Source of the DNA: Planctomycetota bacterium
Lineage (GTDB): Bacteria; Planctomycetota; Phycisphaerae; UBA1845
Direction: 5' to 3'
NCBI GenBank assembly: GCA_029558835.1
Contig: JAKQDH010000202.1
Location: forward strand, 98,063-162,062
Length of the DNA stretch: 64,000 bases
Part shown: in pieces, positions 47,796 through 55,360 of the stretch
How positions within the stretch are numbered: position 1 is the first letter of the stretch
Layout of the letters: each line of letters starts with the position of its first letter
The notes under the pieces: generated by a model
Seen by the model: only the letters and a program-made list of their open reading frames with translations
Database searches by the model: none
What the model was told of the DNA's origin: nothing
Program-made: the position numbers and the translations under genes

Positions 47796-49655
47796 ATGGT
47801 GGAGCGCGGTAGTGAACCACGCCACGTCGGACCCCAGAGCCTGCCGGTGCTGCCCTTGAAGGTGCATTCGGCGGTTCCCGGCCACCCCCGCGGCAGCGGG
47901 GCAACGCTGGACGACCGGCGTGCGCCCAGCCCCTCAACCGTGGCCGGGGCGTTGGCCCGAGCAGCCGCTACCGGGCGGCGCCGCCTCGCGCTTGCGGGAG
48001 CGGTCGGCACTGCCCTCGGCCTCATCGTCGCGTTGGCGATTCCTGCCCGATATCCATGTGCCGCCACCCTTCGCGTTGCAGGTAGCGCGTCATCCGACCC
48101 GACGGACGAGTACCGCCGGGCATTGCTGGATTACACCGCATATCGGCTGACCGCGGACCATGCCTCGGCGGCGCAGATGCCAGCCTGGTTCGTGGATGTC
48201 CCCGAGGCTGGCCACCTGCGTCTGTGCCTGCTGGCCGGCAGCACGCGAGTCGGGCTCCAGCGTGTCCGTTCGGTCGCGGAGGGCTTCCTCTCCCATCTCG
48301 ACAGCGAAAGGGAGAGACTGCGTAACACACCGACGGCGGCCGAGGACATCTTGGCGGATCGGAGGACACGGTTGAGCGCGGCCCTTGAGCAGGCCGAGAA
48401 GGAACTGCAGGCCGCGCTCACCCAGGTTCCCGCCAGCGACCCGCGGGCCGACCGGGCGGCGCTGCTGACCCAGTGGCAGGAAGCACGCGCTGAGTTCGCC
48501 CGGCTGCGCGAGAACCTTATCGAGGCCTCCGAGGGTCTCGCACGCGTGCGCGGGCAGGGCATTCCCACCGACGGTCTGGTCTCAACCCAACAGCGCCTGA
48601 GCGCCTTGGAGGGTGATCAGGCGCTCCAGCAGGACCTGAAGGAGCTGACCGTGCAACTCACGCTCGTACAGCGTGAACTGCTGCGTGTTCGCGAGCAGGT
48701 GGCACCCCCCTTCGACGCCCTGGCGGACGCGGCCGAGCAACTCGCCGAAGTCACCAAGGCTGATTGCGCCTGGCTTTCCGACGCTACGGCCCAGCAGCAG
48801 GTCACGCAGTACGTCGAGGCGGCCACCAGCTACCTGTCCACGCGCGCGGGGTTCGCCGTAGCCTGGGCAGACGAGTTCGCGCACCTCGCGGATGCCACCG
48901 TGGACCCTGACAGTCCGGTGGTACTCGACATCCACGAGCGTCTGCGGAGCCTCGTGGCCGATTTTCTCTTCCAGGCGGCCGGGCAACTGTCCACGCTGCG
49001 GCAGGTGACCGACGCGCTGGGTGAAGGCACGGGGGACACGGCCCGGTACCACGTGCTGCACTCGGACCTCCTGCGGGCGTTCCAGGTGGTGCAGACGGCC
49101 CACCATCGTTTCGAGTTCGCGGCCGGCGCGCTCGACGCCCGGGGCAGCTTCCGCCTCGATGCCGCCTTGCGTGGCGCTCGGGGGTTGCATCGGCGCACCA
49201 AAGCCCGTCTCCGCGAGATCGACGACCAGCTACGAACCGTCGCCGTCGAAGACGCCCGCCGCCGGCGTAACGAGCAGATTGCCGAGTATCAGCGGACCAT
49301 CGAGGCCACCCGGACGGCCGCGGACGCCACCGTGGCCACCATCCTCTCCTTGCAGGACCAACTCAATCTGACGACGGACTTGACCGAGGACTTCCTGCGC
49401 AGTTGGCTCGACGCCGAACTAGCCGCCTCCCGCATCGACCTGATGCAGCAGAACCTCAGTACCACGGACTCGGAACTGGACCGACTCGCGGCCGCCCGGA
49501 CCGCCTCCACCGAGGGGAGGCTGGAACTCGCCTCGTGCGGGGTGATGGGAGCCTCGGTGAACCTGCCGCAACGGCTCGGCATCGGCGCAGGTGCCGGGCT
49601 GGGCGCGCTGGTGCTGGCGTACCTGCTGCTGCTGCGGCTGGCCGAGCGACAGTAG
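47796..49655 (+). CDS. Wzz-like membrane protein with long coiled coil
   Basis: A 619-residue protein not assignable with certainty. An N-terminal cytoplasmic part rich in Pro/Arg is followed by a membrane helix (about 64-85, LALAGAVGTALGLIVALAIPA). A very long Glu/Gln/Arg/Leu-rich helical region follows, and a second membrane helix lies at the extreme C-terminus (GIGAGAGLGALVLAYLLLLRL). Two terminal helices around a periplasmic coiled coil is the layout of polysaccharide co-polymerases (Wzz/chain-length determinants), but no proline-rich Wzz motif and no kinase domain is seen. The ATG 13 codons into the frame is preferred, since GGGAG lies 5 bases before it. No export or glycosyltransferase genes are adjacent. 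Confidence 0.55.
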   Translation: MVERGSEPRHVGPQSLPVLPLKVHSAVPGHPRGSGATLDDRRAPSPSTVAGALARAAATGRRRLALAGAVGTALGLIVALAIPARYPCAATLRVAGSASSDPTDEYRRALLDYTAYRLTADHASAAQMPAWFVDVPEAGHLRLCLLAGSTRVGLQRVRSVAEGFLSHLDSERERLRNTPTAAEDILADRRTRLSAALEQAEKELQAALTQVPASDPRADRAALLTQWQEARAEFARLRENLIEASEGLARVRGQGIPTDGLVSTQQRLSALEGDQALQQDLKELTVQLTLVQRELLRVREQVAPPFDALADAAEQLAEVTKADCAWLSDATAQQQVTQYVEAATSYLSTRAGFAVAWADEFAHLADATVDPDSPVVLDIHERLRSLVADFLFQAAGQLSTLRQVTDALGEGTGDTARYHVLHSDLLRAFQVVQTAHHRFEFAAGALDARGSFRLDAALRGARGLHRRTKARLREIDDQLRTVAVEDARRRRNEQIAEYQRTIEATRTAADATVATILSLQDQLNLTTDLTEDFLRSWLDAELAASRIDLMQQNLSTTDSELDRLAAARTASTEGRLELASCGVMGASVNLPQRLGIGAGAGLGALVLAYLLLLRLAERQ

Positions 49656-50393
49656 GTGTGCACCTCGCCATTGCCTGGGCAACGTCGCCGATGCCAGGCC
49701 GGTCCGACCGGCACCAAGCCCGACCCCGCCACCTTCTCTTATCCGCATGCCTTACGGACCGAACGTCGCGCGGCTGGTGACGATCTCCTGATTCCTGACG
49801 GAATCCACGTGAGTCCGGCTCGCTGCCCACGCTTGTCTTTGTGAGGGCACGCCGTGGTCCGCACCGGACGGCAGGGCCCTGAAGCGGCCGCCCATCAGGT
49901 GCGGGAATCGCCCGGTCGGGCACCGGGAACACCCGGTCAGGCGTGGGAAGCTACGGAAGTTCCCGCCGAAGCCGAGTGAGGGGTCTCGTAAACGAAGGGG
50001 GGACTCGCTCCGGCAAGGCCTCTCGAGGAGCACGAGTACTGCCATGCCCCGCGCAGAACCAAGGCAGAATGAGGTGCAGAGCCCGCGCCCAAGGCGTGCC
50101 GTCTCCGCCCGCTGGCCGCCCCCACCCAAAGGGGGCCCCCGCGGAGCATAGGTGCGCGTCCGGCCAGCGCCCCGAGGACACTGGGAAGAAAAGAGAAGAA
50201 AACGACGGACGCGCGTAAGAACATGGCCGTTCGGGCGTCTAATGGATGATGCGAGCGACGGAATCGCGCCGCGCGACTCGGTGGCCAACCGAACCGCAAG
50301 TTGGCGCACGTCCCAAGAGGTGCACAGGGCCCCGCTCTACGGCCCGAGCGGATGGGCCCCATACGAACCCAGGGCCACTAAGGAGAACCTCCG
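49656..50393. other. Intergenic region, no protein gene, rich in hairpins
   Basis: These 738 bases lie between two plus-strand genes. Frames on both strands resemble no known protein. Multiple long perfect stems are present (see the candidate RNA at 49790-50359). The segment just before 50394 supplies AAGGAG for the next gene. Confidence 0.5.
49790..50359 (+). ncRNA. Candidate structured RNA or long structured leader
   Basis: Perfect stems read on this strand: GATTCC-TGAC-GGAATC (start); GCGGGAA/TTCCCGC (49901-49907, 49960-49966) enclosing CGCC/GGCG and ACCGGG-AACA-CCCGGT (49922-49937). Next, GCC-GAGTGAG pairs with CTCGCTC-c-GGC (49971-49980, 50004-50014) around TCGT-AA-ACGA. Then CGCTGGCCG/CGGCCAGCG (50110-50118, 50161-50169) can compete with CTCCGC/GCGGAG and CCCCC/GGGGG. 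The last is GGGCCC-CGCTC/GAGCG-GAT-GGGCCC (50327-50359). RNase P, tmRNA, SRP RNA and group II intron signatures were not found. It may be a 5' leader of the next gene or a free RNA; the strand is uncertain because most stems fold either way. Confidence 0.3.
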
Positions 50394-51392
50394 ATGTTCC
50401 TATCTCCCCCTAGCATCCGAGGACCGCACCTGCTGTTGTTACTCTGGGCTGTCTTAGCTCTCGCGGGCACGACGGCTGCGCCGGCCGGCTCGGTGCCCGG
50501 CACGCCCTCGCACGTCGTTCCGTCGAACGTGCGCGTGGGCGACCTGTTGTTCTGCGAGTGCAGAAACTCCGGGCTCCACTCGCTGGACGGCTGGGACCAT
50601 GTAGCCATGTACATCGGCAACAGCCAGTTCGTGGAGGCCGTGCCGGATGAAGGCGTCTGGGTGGCGAACTACAACGTCTACTTCACCTGGGCTACCGACA
50701 TCACCTTCGGCTACGTCATGGGTGCCACGCAGAGCGATCGTGAGGACGCGGTGGAGTTCGCACTGGGACAGGTGGGAAAACCGTACCAGCCCATTCCGAT
50801 CCCCAAGAACCCCAGCCCGGATTCGCTGATGTGGTATTGCTCGGAACTGGTCTGGGCGGCCTACCTGAGCGTGGGCTTCGACTTGGACAGTGACGGCGGA
50901 TTGGCCGTCTACCCGTGCGACATCGCCGCGGGCGACGGTGTTCAGATGTACGCCGGGGAGTTGCCTCTGGCGCCGCGCCGTCCGGCGGGCATGCAGTACT
51001 GCGTCAGGCTCGAGACCCGCGAATACACAACCGCGTGCAGCGACCCCCAGTGCAACGATGTGTACTACGAATGGGATTGGGACGATGGCCTCAGGGTGGA
51101 GTGGTGGATCGGTCCGTGCTCGTCCGGGTCGACGCACAGCCGCTTCCACACCTGGAAGACCCTGGGATGGCACTACGTCCGCGTGCGTTGCAAGGACAAC
51201 AACGGACCCGGACCATGGTCGCAGCCGCTGCCCGTGTGGGTGGACGCGGTGCTCGGCGGGATCGGTTGGCCACCGGGGGAAGGGGACGCCCCGACACTCG
51301 GGTCAGAGGCGCCCGAGGATGACGGCGGGTTCATGACACCCCCAACGGCCGATCCTCCTTCGTCAGCGCCTGAGCCTCAGATTCTGCCGTAG
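50394..51392 (+). CDS. Secreted permuted papain-fold (YiiX/C92-like) protein with Ig-like domain
   Basis: Exported protein, 332 residues. A signal sequence (LLLLLWAVLALAGTTAAPA, about 13-31) is followed by a circularly permuted NlpC/P60-type domain: GDLLFCEC (49-56), H69 in WDHVAMYIG, E81 in FVEAVP, and C149 in MWYCSELVWAAY. This H-before-C order is that of YiiX/YebB-like peptidases or amidases. From about 190 to 285 a cysteine-containing beta domain resembling PKD/fibronectin folds follows (YYEWDWDDG, WHYVRVRCKDNNGPGPWS), then a Pro/Asp-rich tail. AAGGAG lies 10 bases before the ATG. Substrate unknown; a peptide or lipid amide bond is likely for the family. Confidence 0.7.
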   Translation: MFLSPPSIRGPHLLLLLWAVLALAGTTAAPAGSVPGTPSHVVPSNVRVGDLLFCECRNSGLHSLDGWDHVAMYIGNSQFVEAVPDEGVWVANYNVYFTWATDITFGYVMGATQSDREDAVEFALGQVGKPYQPIPIPKNPSPDSLMWYCSELVWAAYLSVGFDLDSDGGLAVYPCDIAAGDGVQMYAGELPLAPRRPAGMQYCVRLETREYTTACSDPQCNDVYYEWDWDDGLRVEWWIGPCSSGSTHSRFHTWKTLGWHYVRVRCKDNNGPGPWSQPLPVWVDAVLGGIGWPPGEGDAPTLGSEAPEDDGGFMTPPTADPPSSAPEPQILP

Positions 51393-51640
51393 CGGCGGGT
51401 CGAACAAGAGGGGACGGGCGTTGGGCGGGAGGCGTCTCGAAGCCTCACGAGGAGCCTTCGGCTCGGCGCCGGTCCCCTCCTTCATTGGGCCACGGGCTGT
51501 CCAACGCCGCAGCCGTTCCACCGTGTGCCGCGCGGCCGCCCTGCTCCGCACCGCGACCGCAAGAAAGCAGACGGATGTCAGCGCCGGCGGCCCCTGGCCG
51601 CGCGGGTTCACCGTCGCATCCCTCCGACGTGGCGAGCCCT

Positions 51641-52504
51641 TCAGAAAAGCTGATACACCTCGGCACCGATCCGGCAGGCCGCCACCGAGATGACCGGCAC
51701 TACAACGAGCACCACGGGCAGCAGCCACTTGCGCCGCAGGTGACGCCCCACCACCACCAGCAGCACGACCAGCCACCAGTAGTACATGACCGTCAGCAGC
51801 AACCCAGGGAGGTCACCGCTCGCGAAAGGCCACCAGCGCCGCGGCAGGTGCCACGAGTCCGGATCGAGAATCCACGCGAAGTTCCACGCATCCCGATACC
51901 CGTTCAGCAGCGGCGGCCCGGTCACCCACTCCAGCGCGACGAAAGCCGTCGTGTACAGGCTCACCTTTCGCCAGAGCAGCCAGCGGCGCAGCCGGTTGCT
52001 CCAGCGCAAGTCCAGCAGGAAGAACAAGACCGACTGACACTCGACGTGGACCCAGATGCCGACCGGCCAGGCCAGCAGGAGCTGGAGCGCGTCTCCCTCG
52101 CCGAAAACCGCCAGGAACCCCCCGAGCCCGATCAAAACGCACCCGGCCGCGAACGCCGTGGCCAGGCCCGTGGATGACTTCTCCGTCAGCCGCAGCGCGA
52201 ACGTACGCGGGCGAAACAGGACGAGCAGCCACGTGCCCAGCGCGCCGCGCAGCCTCCCCCACCCGCGCGACGCTTCAATCGGCAGCCTCGGCCTGCGTGC
52301 CACCGCCAGCACCGCCTCCCAATCAAACGCCCCCCCGCACTCCGGACACCGATTCCCCGGCAGCCCGATCAGGATGTAGTCGCACTCCGGACAGCGCGGC
52401 ACACCCTCGTCTCCCCCGTCCTCCGTGGAGAGACCCCGCGGCCGCTCACTGTCGCTCCCGGCATGCTCGCTTGGCTGGCCCGAAACGGGGGATGCCATAC
52501 TCAT
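51641..52504 (-). CDS. Zinc-ribbon multi-pass membrane protein
   Basis: A 287-residue protein. Residues about 36-60 form a zinc ribbon, RCPECDYILIGLPGNRCPECGGAF, a motif that recurs in planctomycete membrane proteins. Then come about five to six hydrophobic segments, including ATAFAAGCVLIGLGGFLAVFG, LLTVMYYWWLVVLLVVV and LLPVVLVVVPVISVAACRIG. The layout resembles Yip1-type integral membrane proteins. Function is unknown. It converges with the papain-fold gene. Confidence 0.65.
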   Translation of the reverse strand: MSMASPVSGQPSEHAGSDSERPRGLSTEDGGDEGVPRCPECDYILIGLPGNRCPECGGAFDWEAVLAVARRPRLPIEASRGWGRLRGALGTWLLVLFRPRTFALRLTEKSSTGLATAFAAGCVLIGLGGFLAVFGEGDALQLLLAWPVGIWVHVECQSVLFFLLDLRWSNRLRRWLLWRKVSLYTTAFVALEWVTGPPLLNGYRDAWNFAWILDPDSWHLPRRWWPFASGDLPGLLLTVMYYWWLVVLLVVVGRHLRRKWLLPVVLVVVPVISVAACRIGAEVYQLF

Positions 52505-52852
52505 TGCCTCTGCTTCTCCGGGAAACGGGGGACACCCTGCCTATTCCCTCTGTTGCTCCGCCCCGCAAACCGGCCGCCGCGACCAATGCGGGCGTAGGAC
52601 GAGCGTCTGCGGGGGTGGTGTGTGCGCCTCGTCTGCTGCCCAGAGGGAAAGCGCGGGTTGCCAGGGTCTTCGAGACCCTGGGCCCGAGGGCACTCCCCTC
52701 TCATCCTCTCTTCCCTCTAATCCGGGAACACCATCAATCGGCGGGCATCATACCAGTGCGGTGATAGGCGGGCATCAATCGGGACACATCAAACCGGTAT
52801 GGCATTCGGGGGCCATCCTGCCAGCTTCCTCGACCCACGGCAGCTAACAGAA

Positions 52853-52895
52853 CCCCTCTCCTCCCCGGGGGAGAGGGCAGGGTGAGGGTGAGGGG
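52853..52895. repeat. CCCTCTCC-type intergenic palindrome
   Basis: CCCCTCTCCTCCCC followed by GGGGGAGAGGG and a GTGAGGGTGAGG tail. It is the same class as the elements at 9738, 57564 and 57647. Confidence 0.65.
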
Positions 52896-52989
52896 GAAAT
52901 GCTGCGGGGATCCGACCCTCCCGGCGCGACCCGCGCACGTTCACGGCCGCACGGTGAGGGGGGAATGCTGCGGGGATCCGACGCTCCCC
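52890..52989. repeat. Pair of 34-base direct repeats
   Basis: TGAGGGGGAAATGCTGCGGG continuing GATCCGACCCTCCC at 52890-52923 is repeated with three differences at 52955-52989. The period is 65 bases. It is possibly the product of a local duplication around a REP element. Confidence 0.7.
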
Positions 52990-53041
52990 CGGAGCCTCCC
53001 TGGACAAAGGAGGGGGGTTGTGTTGCGGGCTCTTGCGGGCC

Positions 53042-53305
53042 GGTCGGCGCGGGGCCAGGACGCGGTTGACCGCCGCTTGCGGGCGTGCGAGGGAGTCATC
53101 GTTCGGCCGCGGTCGCCCCGTACTGCAAACGCTCGGCTTCCTCACGGCCGGCGGAGATTCCGTGGCGCGGCCGTGTCGCCGGTGGACCCACGGGCGAGAC
53201 GCCCGTGCCACAGTTCGGGTTGCGGGCAAAGCCCGCGCTGCACGCTCATGAAGCCCGAGGCGCGATCGCAACGCTGCGCCGGTCGGCTCCCCGAGCGACG
53301 TTCGC
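53042..53305 (+). repeat. Long dispersed repeat module, copy A
   Basis: About 264 bases, closely matching 57031-57300. It contains the short palindrome GGGCGAGACGCCC followed by GTGCCACAG. The first about 170 bases are the most conserved; the right end has diverged. Confidence 0.85.
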
Positions 53306-53464
53306 TTGCCGCCCACTGTCGATTCGTACCGCCCCGTCGAGTGCCCGCCAGAGAATCAGGTATGGTGTCCCCTGAATCCGCGGACAGGAAACGCATTAGG
53401 ATAGCCGCCAACGCAGGTGAAGCCCTCGCACCCTCAGGTTGCGTCTACCGCAGCACTCACCAAG

Positions 53465-53938
53465 TTAGGACCCCTCGTGCTCGACGTTGACGACGATGTG
53501 GTCCTCGTAAACCGTCACGACGACCGTATCCCCGGAATCGAAATCCTCGCCCCGCACCAGGACTTTGCCTGGCGTGTCCGGCAGCTCAAACGATGGACCA
53601 GGCGCGCCGCTGGGCCCGGGGACGCCGGCCGTCGGCTGTTCAAATGCGACAGACACGAGGGCAATCTGGTCGCCCTCAGCTAAGTCCCAGAGCGTGACCC
53701 GATCGAATCCGGCCGCCCACGGTTGGTTGCCTTTGGAGGCAAAGGCGAGCGAGAACCGCGCTGGCTCGGCACGGCCTGGAGTCGTAAGCTCGTAGGTCAG
53801 CGCCCCAAACAGGTTCGTCTCGTTGATGACCGATAGATCAACCCCGGATTCCGACGGCAGCAGAGTCGCGCCGCAGCCGCCGATGCTCAGTATCACACCG
53901 ATCGCTAGCGCCCCACTGGCAGCGCCCAGGGACCGCAT
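53465..53938 (-). CDS. Lipoprotein of unknown function (paralogue of the broken gene at 54850)
   Basis: A 157-residue exported protein. The signal ALAIGVILSIGGC has a lipobox-like GGC, so it is probably lipid-anchored. The mature part is a single small beta-rich domain: VINETNLFGALTYELTTPG, then VTLWDLAEGDQIALVSVAF, and PDTPGKVLVRGEDFDSGDTVVVTVYEDHIVV at the end. The same order of motifs is found in the broken gene at 54850-55305, so the two are paralogues. The ATG at 53938 is preferred because the signal begins there; the frame is open another 88 codons. Not recognised as a known family. Confidence 0.6.
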   Translation of the reverse strand: MRSLGAASGALAIGVILSIGGCGATLLPSESGVDLSVINETNLFGALTYELTTPGRAEPARFSLAFASKGNQPWAAGFDRVTLWDLAEGDQIALVSVAFEQPTAGVPGPSGAPGPSFELPDTPGKVLVRGEDFDSGDTVVVTVYEDHIVVNVEHEGS

Positions 53939-54312
53939 CGTGAACTTGACGGCGACATGGCACGCGGTTCTCATTGGAGTCAGAAGACAATCTCGTCTGG
54001 TCGCGCGCCCTGCTGCTACGGCCCAAGAGGCCGCGGATGCTCGCACGTTTGTGTAAGCTGGCACAGACAACAGGATACTGCGAGGCCCGGCGTAAATCAA
54101 GGGCACGCACCGTGCGAGGTGCAAGCGGCAATACGGGGGCACCCGATTCCTTTGAGACACGCCCGACGAGGCGGTACCGTGCCCCATGCCCGACCGGTTC
54201 ACGTCTCTTGGCGAGCCGACGAGCGAAGCCTTGCGATCCCGTCTGCAGCGTCACAAGCGCACCAGCCGACCGTCGGGCAACGATCGGTCCCTCGCCTGCG
54301 TGAAAGCGCCGG
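53939..54312. other. Intergenic region with partial dispersed module
   Basis: This 374-base gap contains copy C of the dispersed module, inverted (54151-54264). No gene is supported. The segment up to 54150 should contain the lipoprotein promoter, but no clear hexamers were seen. Confidence 0.45.
54151..54264 (-). repeat. Long dispersed repeat module, copy C (partial, inverted)
   Basis: The reverse complement, from GTGACGCTGCAGACGGGATC onward, matches the right half of copy B (57237-57340) with about 85-90 percent identity by eye. The left half is absent, and the edge lies about 50 bases from the transposase stub. Confidence 0.8.
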
Positions 54313-54507
54313 TCAGCCGCGTTGCAGGAACTCGCACAGGGCCTCCAGTGGCGGGCGGGTCAGCCCGGTCACCCGTTTGCGGGTGCGATGGCGGACCTTC
54401 CCGTTACGGCGGATGCTGTCGCGCAGGAGGCCGTAGACGTAGGGCTTCTTGCGGCGGCGGTGGACGAGGATGTGGAGGTGCATGGTGGTTCTGCCCGGCG
54501 GGCCCAA
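54313..54507 (-). pseudogene. Transposase N-terminal remnant (IS1634/IS4-like)
   Basis: A 64-codon frame. The part from the methionine of MHLHILVHRRRKKPYVYGLL continues with RDSIRRNGKVRHRTRKRVTGLTRPPLEAL. That resembles the N-terminal segment of IS1634-type transposases (Tyr-x-x-L-x-x-S-x-R-x-x-G-K-V-R-x-R). It stops at a TGA with no DDE catalytic domain downstream, and a partial dispersed repeat follows within 50 bases. It reads as the remnant of an insertion sequence. Identification is by pattern only. Confidence 0.45.
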
Positions 54508-54849
54508 AGTCCATACCCAGGCATCTCCCCAAACACACCACCAGTTACTGCGGTTTCAACCAGGAACCCGGCATACGTACACGTATACACCTGCAGGCCC
54601 GAAACCCCGCTAACTCTCGCTCCCTCCGGTACTTAGCTCGTTTCACCCAACGGAAGCTGCGACGGAAGCGTTTGAATCGGGCACCGCTCGCGCGCCGCCC
54701 CTTTGTATACGGCAGCCTGCCCGGTATACTAAGTTACATTCCCGTGTGCGCGAGCGTGCACGGTCGGAAGATCTCATGTAGTGGCCCTGCGAGGCAAGGG
54801 GTGATGGTTCCGTGACCGCCAACAACGCCACGCGAGGCCGGAGTTCGCG
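54508..54849. other. Intergenic region with a candidate promoter
   Basis: These 342 bases have no gene. A candidate promoter at 54703-54730 reads toward the broken lipoprotein-like gene. The segment next to the transposase stub shows no terminal inverted repeat that could be paired. Confidence 0.4.
54703..54730 (+). promoter_or_regulatory. Candidate promoter upstream of the broken gene
   Basis: TTGTAT (54703-54708), 16 bases, TATACT (54725-54730). The -35 is weak and the -10 good. Two GTATAC palindromes overlap the two hexamers. The predicted start lies about 110 bases before the GTG at 54850. Confidence 0.4.
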
Positions 54850-55305
54850 GTGCAGCGCTACATCATCATCGAAGTCGCTATGACGATCGCCGCGATCGTC
54901 ATCGTCGGAGGCCGTGGCCAACTGCCGCCGGCGCAGCTCGGCTTCGAAATCGTGGTCGTCAACGAGACAGACGATTACGGAACGCTCACGTATGAGTTGA
55001 AGGCGCCCGAGTATGCGCAGGCACTCACGTTTGATCCCCGTTTCTCTCCGCAGAGCAGCCAACCAACCGGCGGTGAGGTGGTTCATTCGCGGTAAGATGT
55101 CGGCGACTATGAGCGCTTGACCTTCGTGAGCATCAGTTTTGACCAATTGGGCACTCCATACATCACGGGCACGCCGATCCCGATCCCCGATGTCCCAGGG
55201 AAGCATCTCGTCCCAGGCGTCGATTTCGGCGCGGGTGACACCATCTATGTCACGATTCAAGAACACGAGGTCCAGATCGAAATTCGCACGGGCTATGTCC
55301 GGTAG
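54850..55305 (+). pseudogene. Lipoprotein-like gene interrupted by an in-frame TAA
   Basis: From a GTG the frame gives a hydrophobic N-terminus (AMTIAAIVIVGG), then VVNETDDYGTLTYELKAPE, and stops at TAA (55093-55095). The same frame goes on as DVGDYERLTFVSISFDQL, IPDVPGKHLVPGVDFGAGDTIYVTIQEHEVQIEI to a TAG at 55303. Both halves align without frame change to the lipoprotein at 53465-53938 (NETNLFGALTYEL; DQIALVSVAF; PDTPGKVLVRGEDFDSGDTVVVTV). The TAA falls opposite a Trp of the paralogue. It is best read as a recent nonsense pseudogene; readthrough or a sequencing error are alternatives. Confidence 0.7.
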
Positions 55306-55360
55306 TGGCCCGCGATACGACGCCCGCCAAAGCACCCGTGCTCGCTGCGGAGGATTCCCG

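Larger units (their letters stand above)
52505..53464. other. Repeat-rich intergenic region
   Basis: These 960 bases carry no supported gene. They hold a CCCTCTCC-type palindrome (52853-52895), a 34-base direct repeat (52890-52923 and 52955-52989) and copy A of a long dispersed module (53042-53305). Open frames across the module translate to recurring TGETPVPQ-type peptides and should not be taken as proteins. Confidence 0.6.

Noticed and set aside
49752..50309. A 185-codon minus-strand frame in the hairpin-rich tract
   Set aside because: No ribosome-binding site, no recognisable motif, Arg/Ser/Gly-rich. The hairpin content explains the tract better.
49656..50393. RNase P RNA, tmRNA, SRP RNA or a group II intron
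   Set aside because: No GAAAGUCC-type P4 core, no tRNA-like tmRNA ends, no SRP GGAA-tetraloop domain and no domain V hairpin of group II introns were found on either strand.
52890..52989. A CRISPR array start
   Set aside because: Only two copies, with a 31-base gap, no further repeats and no cas genes.
52882..53490. Frames of 77-202 codons across the long repeat module, and the equivalent set at 56876-57415
   Set aside because: They translate a dispersed non-coding repeat; the same peptide phrases appear in both copies and in different frames.
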